DNA of 64,000 nt from Streptomyces qaidamensis (GTDB lineage: Bacteria; Actinomycetota; Actinomycetes; Streptomycetales; Streptomycetaceae): NCBI RefSeq assembly GCF_001611795.1, contig NZ_CP015098.1, forward strand, positions 1,674,001 to 1,738,000, given 5' to 3'. Positions 43,565 to 55,079 of this stretch are shown here, piece after piece. Position numbers and translations under genes: made by a program. Positions within the stretch are counted from its first letter, which is position 1. The number at the start of each line of letters is the position of its first letter. The notes beneath the pieces were generated by a model. That model worked only from the letters and a program-made list of their open reading frames with translations. It had not been told where the DNA came from and ran no database searches.

Positions 43565-44406
43565 GCACGACCGTCGTTCGGGAGCGCGGCGCGGTGGGTG
43601 CCGGACGGCTGCCCGGTGCGTGGGGGCTCGGGCTGCGGCGGGGCGGCCTGGAGATCAGGCAGTTCTTCCGGCAGCGCGATCAGGTGGTGTTCACGTTCGC
43701 CTTCCCCGTCGTCCTGTTGTTCCTGTTCGCGTCGATCTTCCGGGACGACGTGGAGGGCGCGGGCATCACCGCCTCGCAGCTGTACGTGCCGGCGATGATG
43801 GCCGCCGGGATCATGTCGACGAGCTTCCAGGCGCTCGGCATCTCGATCGCGATCGAGCGGCAGGACAAGGTGCTGCGCCGGCTGCGGGGCACGCCGATGC
43901 CGCCGACGGCGTACTTCCTCGGGAAGATCTGGCTGGTTCTCTTCACCGGTGTCCTGGAGACGGCGATCCTCCTCCTCGTCGGCACGACCTGTTACGGCGT
44001 GGACCTGCCCTCGGACGCGGGCCGCTGGTTCGACCTCATGTGGATCTTCGTCCTGGGCATCACGGCCTGTGCCCTGCTCGGCATCGCGATCAGCTCGGTC
44101 CCGGACTCCGCGAACAGCGCCGGCTCGGTGGTCGTCCTGCCCTTCCTGGTGCTGCAGTTCGTCTCCGGGGTGTACATCGCCATCGGCACCATCCCGGACT
44201 GGATGCTGACCGTGGGGGCGCTGTTCCCGCTGAAGTGGATGTGCCAGGGGCTGCGCGGGGTGTTCCTGCCGGAGTCGGCGCAGGTGCTGGAGCAGGCGGG
44301 GAGCTGGGAGTCGGGGCGCGTGGCCCTGGTGCTGGCCGCGTGGTGCGTCGGAGGATTGGCGCTGTGTCTGCTGACGTTCCGCTGGAAGGACCGGCGCACG
44401 GGATGA
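43561..44406 (+). CDS. ABC-2 type permease
   Basis: 281 residues, six predicted helices: VVFTFAFPVVLLFLFASIF, LYVPAMMAAGIMSTSFQALG, IWLVLFTGVLETAILLLVGT, LMWIFVLGITACALLGIAIS, VVVLPFLVLQFVSGVYIAIG and a C-terminal VALVLAAWCVGGLALCLLTF. The cytoplasmic coupling segment IERQDKVLRRLRGTPMPPTA is typical of DrrB/ABC-2 exporters. Both ends overlap the neighbours by 4 nt, so stoichiometric translation with the ATPase and kinase is likely. Substrate unknown; antibiotic or lipid-like molecules are typical. Confidence 0.92.
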   Translation: MSTTVVRERGAVGAGRLPGAWGLGLRRGGLEIRQFFRQRDQVVFTFAFPVVLLFLFASIFRDDVEGAGITASQLYVPAMMAAGIMSTSFQALGISIAIERQDKVLRRLRGTPMPPTAYFLGKIWLVLFTGVLETAILLLVGTTCYGVDLPSDAGRWFDLMWIFVLGITACALLGIAISSVPDSANSAGSVVVLPFLVLQFVSGVYIAIGTIPDWMLTVGALFPLKWMCQGLRGVFLPESAQVLEQAGSWESGRVALVLAAWCVGGLALCLLTFRWKDRRTG

Positions 44407-45590
44407 GCGATGCCGCGAGTGCCTATCACTGGGAGCGCTCGTTCCGGCTCTGGGACAGGTACTTCGCGCTGATCTGGGTGGCGACGGTGGCTTACGTGCT
44501 GGCCACGGAGCAGCCGGGGTGGCCGCTGCGCGCGGTCGCGGCGGCGCTGCTCGTCCCGCTCGTCCCGCTGTACGTGGTGGCCGGGCGGCGTCTGATCCGG
44601 GGCGATCCGCCCGACCAGCGGCAGGCGATCGGCTATCTTGCGGCGGCTCTGGCGCTGTTCCTGCCCTCGGCGGTGCTCGCCGGTGAGACGCGGGTGCTGA
44701 CGTTCGCGCTGATCCCGCAGTGCTTCATGACGCTGCGGATGCGGTCGGCGCTGGTGGCGGTGGCCGTGATGAACCTCGTGCCGGTGGCGGGCTGGGCGCT
44801 GCTGTGGTGGCCCGGTGTCCGGGAGGTGGCGTTCGACGTGCTGTTCTCGGTGGTCACCCTGGCGTTCTCGGTGGCCGTCGGCAGCTGGATCATCCGGATC
44901 ATCGAGCAGAGTCAGGAGCGGGCGGAGTTGATCGCGGAGCTGGACGCGAGCCGGCATGAGGTGGGCCGGCTGTCCGAGGCCCATGGGGCGCTGGCCGAGC
45001 GGGAGCGGCTGGCCCGGGAGATCCACGACACGCTGGCGCAGGGGTTCACCAGTGTGGTGATGCTGATCCAGGCGGTCGAGGCGGAGCTGGAGCACGACGT
45101 GCCCGAGGCACGGCGCCATCTGCGGCTGATGGACGAGACGGCCCGGCAGAACCTCGCCGAGGCCCGGGCCCTGGTCGCCGGGGGTGCGCCCGCCGACCTG
45201 GACGGCGCGTCCCTGCCGGACGCGCTGGGGCGGCTCGCCGCGCGCCATGACGCGGCGCTGGAGGTGACCGGCCCGGTGCGCACGCTGCCCGCGGGCCCGG
45301 AGGTGGTCGCGCTGCGGGCCTGCCAGGAGGCGCTGGCCAACGCCCGTAAGCACGCCGGGAGTTCGGCGGCGGTCGGCGTGTCACTGGCGTACGCCGACGA
45401 CGCGCTGACGGTGTCGGTACGGGACGACGGCCGCGGCTTCGATCCCCTCGCCGCCTGCGGCGGGTACGGTCTCGCGGGACTGCGGGCCCGGGCCGCCGAA
45501 GTGGGCGGCACCACCGAGGTGCGCAGCGCCCCGGGCGACGGCACGGTCGTGACCGTCAGGCTGCCGGTCCTGTGGAGGCGGACATCGTGA
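44403..45590 (+). CDS. NarL-type sensor histidine kinase, five or six membrane helices
   Basis: 395 residues. The N-terminal 165 residues hold five to six helices with very short loops, so sensing is probably within the membrane. The HisKA_3 dimerisation domain has the phospho-acceptor His208 in AREIHDTLAQGFTSVVMLIQ. HATPase motifs are RACQEALANARKHAGSSA, VRDDGRGFDP and GGYGLAGLRARAAEVGG. The intramembrane-sensing layout resembles LnrJ/DesK-like kinases placed next to ABC-2 exporters. It overlaps the permease and the regulator by 4 nt. Confidence 0.94.
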   Translation: MSDAASAYHWERSFRLWDRYFALIWVATVAYVLATEQPGWPLRAVAAALLVPLVPLYVVAGRRLIRGDPPDQRQAIGYLAAALALFLPSAVLAGETRVLTFALIPQCFMTLRMRSALVAVAVMNLVPVAGWALLWWPGVREVAFDVLFSVVTLAFSVAVGSWIIRIIEQSQERAELIAELDASRHEVGRLSEAHGALAERERLAREIHDTLAQGFTSVVMLIQAVEAELEHDVPEARRHLRLMDETARQNLAEARALVAGGAPADLDGASLPDALGRLAARHDAALEVTGPVRTLPAGPEVVALRACQEALANARKHAGSSAAVGVSLAYADDALTVSVRDDGRGFDPLAACGGYGLAGLRARAAEVGGTTEVRSAPGDGTVVTVRLPVLWRRTS

Positions 45591-46213
45591 TCCGGATCAT
45601 CCTGGCCGACGACCATCCCGTCGTACGGGAGGGGCTGCGGGCGATGCTCAGTGCGGAGTCCGACCTGGAGGTCGTCGCCGACGCCTCCAGCGGGCCGCAG
45701 GCGGAGGCGCTGGCGGCGCGGTTGCGGCCCGACATCGTGCTGATGGATCTGCGGATGCCGGACGGCGGCGGCGTGGACGCCATCGAGCGGATGGCGCGGG
45801 CCGGGCTGGAGTGCCGGGTGGTCGTGCTGACGACCTACGAGACGGACCGGGACATTCTGCGGGCCGTGGAGGCCGGGGCCGCGGGTTACCTCCTGAAGGA
45901 CCTGCCGCGGGCGGAGCTGGCGGAGGCCGTGCGGGCCGCCGCACGCGGCGAGACGGTGCTGGCCCCGTCCGTGGCGGCCCGGCTGGTCGACCGGCTGCGG
46001 ACGAAGCCGGAGCGGCCACGCCTGTCGGAACGCGAGACGGCCGTGCTGCGGCTGGTCGCCGAGGGGTGCACGAACGCGGAGATCGGGCGGCAGTTGTTCA
46101 TCGGGGAGTCGACCGTGAAGACGTATCTGCTGCGCGTCTTCGGCAAGTTGGGGGTGACCGACCGGACGGCGGCCGTGACGAACGCGATGCGGTTCGGGCA
46201 CCTGGAGGAGTGA
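45587..46213 (+). CDS. NarL/LuxR-family response regulator
   Basis: 208 residues from GTG 45587, with GGAGG 8 nt upstream; it overlaps the kinase stop (GTGA). The receiver domain has Asp8-Asp9 (ILADDHPVVREGL), phospho-acceptor Asp54 (DIVLMDLRMPDGGG), Thr83 and Lys105. The C-terminal LuxR-type helix-turn-helix is LSERETAVLRLVAEGCTNAE and ESTVKTYLLRVFGKLGVTDR. It probably controls the cassette itself. A bidirectional terminator follows immediately. Confidence 0.95.
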   Translation: MIRIILADDHPVVREGLRAMLSAESDLEVVADASSGPQAEALAARLRPDIVLMDLRMPDGGGVDAIERMARAGLECRVVVLTTYETDRDILRAVEAGAAGYLLKDLPRAELAEAVRAAARGETVLAPSVAARLVDRLRTKPERPRLSERETAVLRLVAEGCTNAEIGRQLFIGESTVKTYLLRVFGKLGVTDRTAAVTNAMRFGHLEE

Positions 46214-46240
46214 GGAAGGCGCCGTGCCCCGGCGCCTTCC
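46214..46240. terminator. Bidirectional terminator between the response regulator and hisS
   Basis: GGAAGGCGCCG (46214-46224) pairs with CGGCGCCTTCC (46230-46240) around TGCCC. It directly follows the regulator's stop codon and lies 10 bp from the hisS stop on the other strand, so it serves both. Confidence 0.88.
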
Positions 46241-46249
46241 CCGGGTGTC

Positions 46250-47512
46250 TCAGCCGAGCCGTGCTTCCAGCTCCGCCACGATCTCGTTCACGCCGACCGC
46301 CGTCTGCTCGCCCGACTCCATGTCCTTGAGCTGGACGACGCCCTCGGCGAGGTCGCGTTCGCCGGCGACGACCGTGTAGCGGGCACCGCTGCGGTTGGCG
46401 TTCTTCATCGCGCCCTTGAGGCCCTTGCCACCGTAGGAGAAGTCGGCCGCGATGCCGTTCTTGCGCAGTTCGGTGACCTTGGCGAACAGGACGCGGCGGG
46501 CCTCCTCGCCGAGCGGGACGGCGAACACGCTGGTGGTGGCGGGCAGTTCGAGCTCGACGCCCTCCGCCTCCAGGGCGAGGACCGTGCGGTCGACACCGAG
46601 GGCCCAGCCGACGGACGGCAGCGCGGGGCCGCCGATCATCTCGGAGAGGCCGTCGTAGCGGCCGCCGCCGCCCACCGCGGACTGCGAGCCGAGGCCGTCG
46701 TGGACGAACTCGAAGGTCGTGCGGGTGTAGTAGTCCAGGCCGCGGACCAGCTTCGGGTCGTCCTCGAAGGTGACGCCCGCCGCCGTGATGAGCTCGCGGA
46801 CCTCCTCGTGGTACGCCTTGCACGCGTCGCACAGGTAGTCACGCAGCAGCGGCGCGTCCCCGAGCTGCTTCTGGACCGACTCGCGCTTGTCGTCCAGGAC
46901 GCGCAGCGGGTTGATCTCGGCGCGGCGCAGGGTGTCCTCGTCCAGGTCGAGGCCACGCAGGAACTCCTGCAGCGCCGACCGGTAGACGGGGCGGCACTCC
47001 TGGTCGCCGAGGCTGTTGAGCAGGATCCGGAAGTTGCTCAGGCCCAGCGAGCGGTACGCCTGGTCGGCCAGGATGAGCAGCTCGGCGTCGAGCGCCGGGT
47101 CCTCCGCGCCGATCGCCTCGGCACCGACCTGGGAGAAGTGGCGGTAGCGGCCCTTCTGGGGGCGCTCGTAGCGGTAGTACGAGCCGGAGTACCAGAGCTT
47201 GACCGGGAGGTTGCCGGCCTTGTGCAGGTTGGCCTCCAGCGCGGCGCGCAGGACGGAGGCCGTGCCCTCGGGACGCAGCGCGAGCTTGTCGCCGCCCTTG
47301 GTCTCGAAGGCGTACATCTCCTTGGTCACGATGTCGGTGGACTCACCGACCCCGCGCGCGAAGAGTTCGACGTTCTCGAAGCCGGGTGTCTCGATGTAGC
47401 CGTAGCCGGAGTTGCGCAGCGGAGCGGCGATCGCCTCACGGACGGCGAGGTACTTGGCGCTGTCCGGCGGAATCAGGTCGTACGTGCCCTTGGGGGCCTT
47501 GAAGGTGCTCAC
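46250..47512 (-). CDS. hisS: Histidyl-tRNA synthetase
   Basis: 420 residues. Class II motifs are clear: motif 2 with [19 protein letters not shown], the histidine-binding [17 protein letters not shown], and motif 3 [16 protein letters not shown]. The C-terminal anticodon-binding domain ([20 protein letters not shown] to the end) is complete. The start [13 protein letters not shown] at GTG 47512 is chosen by family; the frame is open to 47668. It lies 11 bp below the metallo-hydrolase gene on the same strand, as in other actinobacteria. Confidence 0.97.
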   Translation of the reverse strand: MSTFKAPKGTYDLIPPDSAKYLAVREAIAAPLRNSGYGYIETPGFENVELFARGVGESTDIVTKEMYAFETKGGDKLALRPEGTASVLRAALEANLHKAGNLPVKLWYSGSYYRYERPQKGRYRHFSQVGAEAIGAEDPALDAELLILADQAYRSLGLSNFRILLNSLGDQECRPVYRSALQEFLRGLDLDEDTLRRAEINPLRVLDDKRESVQKQLGDAPLLRDYLCDACKAYHEEVRELITAAGVTFEDDPKLVRGLDYYTRTTFEFVHDGLGSQSAVGGGGRYDGLSEMIGGPALPSVGWALGVDRTVLALEAEGVELELPATTSVFAVPLGEEARRVLFAKVTELRKNGIAADFSYGGKGLKGAMKNANRSGARYTVVAGERDLAEGVVQLKDMESGEQTAVGVNEIVAELEARLG

Positions 47513-47523
47513 GGAAGGTCTCG

Positions 47524-48231
47524 TCACATTCCTCGTCGGGGAGCCCGAGCGGGTCCCTGGCCGGCGGCCACCTGCCGCAGATACGGGTTGGTGGAGCGCT
47601 CCTGGCCGATGGTCGTCTGGGGGCCGTGGCCGGACAGCACCACGGTCGAGTCGTCGAGCGGCAGGCACACGCGGGCCAGCGAGTCGAGCATCTCGGCCAT
47701 GTCACCGCCGGGCAGGTCGGTGCGTCCGATGGAGCCGGCGAACAGCAGGTCGCCCGAGAAGAGGATCGGCGGGATGTCCGCCGCCTCGGGCATGCCGAAG
47801 GTCACCGACCCCTTGGTATGGCCGGGTGCGTGCGCGACGGACAGCTCCAGGCCCGCCAGCTCCAGCTTCGCCCCGTCGGCCAGCTCCTTGACGTCATCGG
47901 GCTCCCCCACGGTCAGCTCGCCCAGCAGCGGCATCCCGATGGACCGGCCGATCCCCTTCTCGGGGTCGTTCATCATGTACCGGTCGTCGGGGTGGATCCA
48001 GGCCGGCACGTCGTGCGCGCCGCACACCGGGACGACCGAGGCCACGTGGTCGATGTGGCCGTGGGTGAGGACGACGGCGACGGGCTTGAGCCGATGCTTC
48101 CTGACCGCTTCCGCGACGCCGTCGGCGGCCTGATGGCCGGGGTCGATGATCACGCACTCCTCACCGGCGGCGGGGGCGACGAGGTAGCAGTTCGTCCCCC
48201 AGGCCCCGGCGGGGAACCCGGCAATGAGCAC
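47524..48231 (-). CDS. MBL-fold metallo-hydrolase (glyoxalase II-like)
   Basis: 235 residues. The metallo-beta-lactamase signature HGHIDHVAS ([13 protein letters not shown]) supplies the two-metal site; further ligands are in [29 protein letters not shown] and [14 protein letters not shown]. The N-terminus [20 protein letters not shown] is typical of YcbL/GloB-like hydrolases. Substrate uncertain: S-lactoyl-thiol or another thioester is likely by family. It precedes hisS in the conserved order. Confidence 0.93.
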   Translation of the reverse strand: MLIAGFPAGAWGTNCYLVAPAAGEECVIIDPGHQAADGVAEAVRKHRLKPVAVVLTHGHIDHVASVVPVCGAHDVPAWIHPDDRYMMNDPEKGIGRSIGMPLLGELTVGEPDDVKELADGAKLELAGLELSVAHAPGHTKGSVTFGMPEAADIPPILFSGDLLFAGSIGRTDLPGGDMAEMLDSLARVCLPLDDSTVVLSGHGPQTTIGQERSTNPYLRQVAAGQGPARAPRRGM

Positions 48232-48398
48232 GATCGTCCTTCGTTGTGTCGATACGGGCGGCTACGGCTGCTCACAGAGCCTACCGGCGCTGCCGATTCC
48301 TCAGCGAACCCATATACGGTACGGGGCACACGCAGGCGGTCGGCACACAGGACGCACGCGTACCGGTCGACGTTCGAGACCCATGAGGAGAGAACCCG

Positions 48399-49244
48399 GT
48401 GGTCACCCAGGAACAGCGGCGGCGTCAGCTCGCCCGGGAGAAGTTCTTGCGGCAGCAGCAGCGACGCACTGACGCGCGACGCAAGGCCCGTATCCGCAAC
48501 TCCGTGATCGCCTCGACTCTCGGCGTGATCGTGGTGCTCTCGGTGACGGTCTTCCTGACCAAGCCGTTCGAGGACGACGGCAAGACGGACAACGCGAACG
48601 CGGAGGTCACCCCGAGCGCCACACCGAGCAAGGCCCCGGACCCGTGCGAGAAGCCGGCTCCGGGCAAGGTCAAGTCGGAGACCTGGAAGAAGGAACCGGC
48701 GATGACCATCGACGAGTCGGCGAAGTACACGATGAAGCTGGACACCACCTGCGGTGAGATAGACGTCGATTTGAAGGCGTCGGCGGCGCCGCACACCGTC
48801 AACTCGTTCAACTTCCTTCTCGGCAAGGGCTACCTGGACCACAGCAAGTGCCACCGGCTCACCGACCAGGGCATCTACGTCCTGCAGTGCGGCGACCCGA
48901 AGGGCACCGGCATGGGCGGACCGGGCTACACCATCCCCGACGAGAACCTTAAGGACAAGAGCCTCAAGGGCGGGATGTACCCGGCGGGCACGGTCGCGAT
49001 GGCGAACCAGTACAACGGGCAGACGAAGCAGGGCCGCGACAGCGGCGGAAGCCAGTTCTTCCTCGTCTACCAGGACAGTCAGCTGCCGCCCGACTACACA
49101 CCGTTCGGTACGGTGTCCGAGGCGGGCATGAAGGTCCTGAAGAAAATCGCCGCCGCCGGAGCGCAGGCCCCTGACCCGCAGACGGGCAATACGGCGCCCA
49201 ACGCGACGGTCGTGATCAACAAGGCCACGATCACGAAATCCTGA
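48399..49244 (+). CDS. Membrane-anchored cyclophilin-type peptidyl-prolyl isomerase
   Basis: 281 residues, GTG start with GGAGAG 9 nt upstream. A basic N-terminus (RRRQLAREKFLRQQQRRTDA) and one membrane helix (about 35-53, SVIASTLGVIVVLSVTVFLT) anchor it; a Ser/Thr/Pro/Lys-rich linker follows. The cyclophilin domain (residues 105-281) has KCHRLTDQGIYVLQCGDPKG, GGSQFFLVYQDSQLPPDYTP and FGTVSEAGMKVLKKIAAAG. It lacks the full set of classical catalytic residues that I can place by eye, so isomerase activity is probable rather than certain. Likely helps fold exported proteins. Confidence 0.92.
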   Translation: MVTQEQRRRQLAREKFLRQQQRRTDARRKARIRNSVIASTLGVIVVLSVTVFLTKPFEDDGKTDNANAEVTPSATPSKAPDPCEKPAPGKVKSETWKKEPAMTIDESAKYTMKLDTTCGEIDVDLKASAAPHTVNSFNFLLGKGYLDHSKCHRLTDQGIYVLQCGDPKGTGMGGPGYTIPDENLKDKSLKGGMYPAGTVAMANQYNGQTKQGRDSGGSQFFLVYQDSQLPPDYTPFGTVSEAGMKVLKKIAAAGAQAPDPQTGNTAPNATVVINKATITKS

Positions 49245-49327
49245 CCCCTCAACTGCGAAATTTCGGTCGCGCGGGATGCGGACAGGCCCCCCGCCGGTCG
49301 CCTATGTTGGCCGTGACGAAACTGTGG

Positions 49328-49366
49328 ACGATGCCCGGGGGAGCTTCAGGCCCCTCGCAGGCATCA
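49328..49366 (+). promoter_or_regulatory. Hairpin in the leader of the DUF349 gene
   Basis: GATGCC (49330-49335) pairs with GGCATC (49360-49365), enclosing GGGG/CCCC (49337-49340 with 49351-49354). The structure ends a few bases before the GGAGGAGG ribosome binding site. A TATGTT at about 49302 may be the -10 box. No known riboswitch is recognised. Confidence 0.45.
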
Positions 49367-49381
49367 TGTGGAGGAGGCGCT

Positions 49382-50611
49382 GTGAGCAGCGACCCGTGGG
49401 GCCGCGTCGACGAGACGGGGACCGTGTACGTGCGTACCGCCGACGGCGAGCAGGTCGTCGGTTCCTGGCAGGCAGGCTCCCCTGAGGAGGCGCTGGCCTA
49501 CTTCGAGCGCAAGTACGAGGGCCTGGTTGTCGAGATCGGCCTCCTCGAGAAGCGAGTGAAGACCACCGACCTGTCGGCGAAGGACGCCCAGGCCGCCATC
49601 GACCACATCCGGGAGCAGGTCGACGCGCACCACGTGGTGGGCGACCTGGACGCCCTGCGGGTCCGGCTGGACAAGCTCGTGGAGTTGGTGGAGGCGCGCC
49701 GCGAGGAGCGCAAGGCGCAGCGCGCGAAGCAGTCCGACGAGGCGCGCAGGTCGAAGGAGGCTCTGGTCGCCGAGGCGGAGGAGCTGTCGCAGTCCGACCA
49801 GTGGCGGGTGGCCGGTGAGCGGCTGCGGGCCCTGGTGGACACCTGGAAGGGTCTGCCGCGGCTGGACCGCAAGTCCGACGACGAGCTGTGGCACCGGTTC
49901 TCGCACGCCCGGTCGGCGTTCTCCAAGCGGCGCAAGCAGCACTTCGCGCAGCTGGACGCGCAGCGCGAGGAGGCCCGCAAGACCAAGGAGCGGCTGGTCG
50001 CCGAGGCCGAGGCGCTGTCGAACTCGACGGACTGGGGCGTGACGGCCGCGCGCTACCGCGAGCTGATGTCCGAGTGGAAGGCGGCGGGCCGTGCCCAGCG
50101 CGAGCACGAGGACGACCTGTGGAACCGCTTCCGCGGCGCCCAGGACGTGTTCTTCGCGGCCCGCAGCTCGGTCTTCGCCGAGCGGGACGCCGAGCAGACG
50201 GAGAACCTCAAGCTCAAGGAGGAGCTGGCCGAGGAGGCCGAGAAGCTCCTGCCGATCACGGACCTCAAGGCGGCCCGGGCCGCCTTCCGGAACGTGAACG
50301 AGCGCTGGGAGGCCATCGGCCACGTACCGCGCGACGCCCGGCCGAAGGTCGAGGGCCGGATGCACGCGGTCGAGCGGGCCATCCAGGAGGCCGAGGAGGC
50401 CGAGTGGCGCCGGACGAACCCGGAGGCACGCGCGCGTGCCGAGGGTCTGACCGGCCAGCTCCAGGCCGCCGTGGACAAGCTGCGGGGCCAGATCGAGCAG
50501 GCCCGCGCGCAGGGCAACAACGCCAAGGCCGACAAGCTCCAGCGTGAGCTCGACGGCCGGCAGGCGCTGCTGGACCAGGCGCTGAAGGGCCTGCACGAGT
50601 TCGGCGGCTGA
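49382..50611 (+). CDS. DUF349 domain coiled-coil protein
   Basis: 409 residues from GTG 49382, with a strong GGAGGAGG just upstream. Three DUF349 repeats are visible, each with a WKxxxR-type pattern: DQWRVAGERLRALVDTWKGL, STDWGVTAARYRELMSEWKA and ITDLKAARAAFRNVNERWEA. Charged coiled coils separate them, and the C-terminus (AAVDKLRGQIEQARAQGNNA) is another coiled coil. Function is not established; the charged helices suggest RNA, DNA or ribosome association. It is convergent with relA across a bidirectional terminator. Confidence 0.88.
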   Translation: MSSDPWGRVDETGTVYVRTADGEQVVGSWQAGSPEEALAYFERKYEGLVVEIGLLEKRVKTTDLSAKDAQAAIDHIREQVDAHHVVGDLDALRVRLDKLVELVEARREERKAQRAKQSDEARRSKEALVAEAEELSQSDQWRVAGERLRALVDTWKGLPRLDRKSDDELWHRFSHARSAFSKRRKQHFAQLDAQREEARKTKERLVAEAEALSNSTDWGVTAARYRELMSEWKAAGRAQREHEDDLWNRFRGAQDVFFAARSSVFAERDAEQTENLKLKEELAEEAEKLLPITDLKAARAAFRNVNERWEAIGHVPRDARPKVEGRMHAVERAIQEAEEAEWRRTNPEARARAEGLTGQLQAAVDKLRGQIEQARAQGNNAKADKLQRELDGRQALLDQALKGLHEFGG

Positions 50612-50640
50612 GCAGGCGACGGCTGAGCAGGCGATCGGAA

Positions 50641-50671
50641 GGGGCTCCCGTACACGGTGTACGGGAGCCCC
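50641..50671. terminator. Bidirectional terminator between the DUF349 gene and relA
   Basis: A perfect 14-bp stem (50641-50654 with 50658-50671) and three-base loop followed by TTT. It lies 29 bp past the DUF349 stop and 48 bp past the relA stop on the other strand. Confidence 0.92.
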
Positions 50672-50712
50672 TTTCGTGTGGTCGTGTGCGACTTTCGTGT
50701 GGTCGTGCGCGA
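50671..50712. repeat. Two-copy 21-bp tandem repeat beside relA
   Basis: CTTTCGTGTGGTCGTGTGCG plus A at 50671-50691 is repeated at 50692-50712 with one change (T to C). It lies between the terminator and the relA stop codon (50720). Confidence 0.85.
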
Positions 50713-50719
50713 CGGGAGG

Positions 50720-53236
<2,517 letters not shown>

Positions 53237-53356
53237 GAGGGCTCCTCGTGCGCGATCCGGTTCCCCCGGTCAGGCTCCGGACCCCCATGGTAGCGATCCC
53301 GAGCCCCGGGATCGCCTTCAGGCCAATGTGAGGACCGTCTACCCGGGAAACGCATG

Positions 53357-53387
53357 AGGCGGGCACCGGATCGTCCGGTGCCCGCCT
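53357..53387 (-). terminator. Terminator after apt
   Basis: A perfect 14-bp stem (53357-53370 with 53374-53387) and TCG loop lie 43 bp past the apt stop and about 120 bp upstream of the relA start, separating the secDF-apt transcript from relA. Confidence 0.9.
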
Positions 53388-53429
53388 GCGCGGTGTCGTG
53401 CCGGTGTCCACCAGCCCGCCGCGCGGTTG

Positions 53430-53969
53430 CTAGACCGTGAGCAGGGCCTCCAGCGGAGCGCCGTTCAGGGCCGGCTCCAGGCGGGCGCGGCCGCTCAGGA
53501 AGCCGAGTTCCATGAGGACGGCGAGACCCGCGACCTCGGCGCCGGCCCGGCGGATGAGCTGGACCGAGGCCTCGGCGGTGCCGCCGGTGGCGAGGACGTC
53601 GTCGACGATCAGGACGCGGTCCCCGGCGGTGAGGTCCTCGGCGTGCACCTCGATCTCCGCCGAGCCGTACTCCAGGTCGTAGGCCTGGGCGAGGGTGGCT
53701 CCGGGGAGCTTGCCCGCCTTGCGCACGGGGATGAAGCCGAGCCCGGCGCGGACGGCGACCGGGGCGCCGAGGATGAAGCCGCGGGCCTCCAGGCCGACGA
53801 CCTTGGTGGCGCCCGTGCGCTCGGCGATCTCGGCGAGGGCGTCGGTCAGAGCGGTGAACGCCGCCGGGTCCGCCAGGAGCGGGGTGATGTCCTTGAACAT
53901 CACGCCCGGCTCCGGGTAGTCGGCCACGTCACGGATGCGGCTGAGCAGCAGCTCCCTGATCTCGGTCAT
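53430..53969 (-). CDS. apt: Adenine phosphoribosyltransferase
   Basis: 179 residues. It salvages adenine to AMP with PRPP. VLIVDDVLATGGTAEASVQL is the PRPP-binding motif, and VVGLEARGFILGAPVAVRAG with FIPVRKAGKLPGA form the adenine pocket. ATG 53969 overlaps the secF stop (ATGA); the frame is open to 54596 over secF but that part is a shadow. secF-apt-relA is the standard actinobacterial order. Confidence 0.97.
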   Translation of the reverse strand: MTEIRELLLSRIRDVADYPEPGVMFKDITPLLADPAAFTALTDALAEIAERTGATKVVGLEARGFILGAPVAVRAGLGFIPVRKAGKLPGATLAQAYDLEYGSAEIEVHAEDLTAGDRVLIVDDVLATGGTAEASVQLIRRAGAEVAGLAVLMELGFLSGRARLEPALNGAPLEALLTV

Positions 53970-55078
53970 CGGCGCTTCCCCGAGGGGCGGCCGCGGCCAC
54001 GGGTACGCGAGGCGGGCTGGTTGCGCGGCCCGACCACCGCGGGTGCGGCGTCCTCGGGCTCGTCGGCGTACGTCTCCTCGTCGTGGACCTCGGTCCCGCC
54101 CTGGGCGGCGGACTGTGCCCGCTTGGCCAGGACGCGCTTCCTCAGGGCCTTCATCGCCGGCTCGCGCTCCTTGAGGTCGGCGACGAGCGGCGTGGCGATG
54201 AAGATCGAGGAGTACGCACCGGCGGCGAGACCGACGAACAGCGACAGCGAGATGTCGTTCAGCATGCCGGCGCCGAGGACACCGCCACCGATGAACAGCA
54301 GGCCCGCGACCGGCAGCAGCGCGACGACCGTGGTGTTGATGGAGCGGACCAGCGTGCTGTTGATCGAGCGGTTGGCGACGTCGCTGTAGGTCCAGCGGGT
54401 CTGTTTGGTGAGGTCCTTCGTCTGTTCCTTGAGGCTGTCGAACACCACGACCGTGTCGTAGAGCGAGTAGCCGAGGATGGTCAGCAGACCGATCACCGTG
54501 CCCGGTGTGACCTCGAAGCCGACGAGGGCGTAGATGCCGACCGTGATGGTGATGTCGTGGATCAGCGCGACGAACGCGGCGACCGCCATGCGCCACTCGA
54601 AGGCGATCGCCAGGTAGATCACCACGAGGACCATGAAGATCCCGAGACCCTGCCAGGCCTTGTTCGCGATCTGCTCGCCCCAGCTGGGGCCGACCAGCTC
54701 GGCGTTGATCTGCTCCGAGTCGATCTTGAGGTCGTCGGCGAGCGTGCTCTTGATCTCGTTCGCGGCACCGGTGTCGATGCCGGCGACCTGGATGCGCAGG
54801 CTGCCGTCGCCGAGCTTCTGGACGATCGCGTCGTGGCCGGAGGCCTCTTCCGCGTACTGCTCTGCCTGGGACACCGAGGCGCTGGTGTTCTTGGGGGTGT
54901 TGAAGACCGCGCCGCCCTGGAACTCGATGCCCATGTTCAGGCCGCGGACCGCCAGACCGGCGATGGCCACGATGGTGATCAGGATGGAGAGGCCGTACCA
55001 GATCTTGCGGTTCTTGACGAAGTCGTAGCCGATTTCGCCACGGTGCAGCCGGGCGCCGAGGTTGCCGAGCTTCGACAT
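53966..55078 (-). CDS. secF: Protein translocase subunit SecF
   Basis: 370 residues, six membrane helices. With SecD it uses proton motive force to help Sec-dependent export. The N-terminal helix (SILITIVAIAGLAVRGLNMG) is followed by GIEFQGGAVFNTP, and the C-terminal core has VFDSLKEQTKDLTKQTRWTY, SDVANRSINSTLVRSINTTV and GGVLGAGMLNDISLSLFVGL. The C-terminus is basic and cytoplasmic (QPASRTRGRGRPSGKRR). ATG 55078 is just below the secD stop; overlaps apt by 4 nt. Confidence 0.97.
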   Translation of the reverse strand: MSKLGNLGARLHRGEIGYDFVKNRKIWYGLSILITIVAIAGLAVRGLNMGIEFQGGAVFNTPKNTSASVSQAEQYAEEASGHDAIVQKLGDGSLRIQVAGIDTGAANEIKSTLADDLKIDSEQINAELVGPSWGEQIANKAWQGLGIFMVLVVIYLAIAFEWRMAVAAFVALIHDITITVGIYALVGFEVTPGTVIGLLTILGYSLYDTVVVFDSLKEQTKDLTKQTRWTYSDVANRSINSTLVRSINTTVVALLPVAGLLFIGGGVLGAGMLNDISLSLFVGLAAGAYSSIFIATPLVADLKEREPAMKALRKRVLAKRAQSAAQGGTEVHDEETYADEPEDAAPAVVGPRNQPASRTRGRGRPSGKRR

Positions 55079-55079
55079 C

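Noticed and set aside
42667..44406. Single 579-codon frame suggesting an ATPase-permease fusion
   Set aside because: The ATPase is encoded in another frame of 42692-43564; only the part from 43561 (the permease) is real, so there is no fusion.
48232..48398. Small gene upstream of the cyclophilin
   Set aside because: Only very short frames without a plausible ribosome binding site; the gap more likely holds divergent promoters (a TATACG near 48312).
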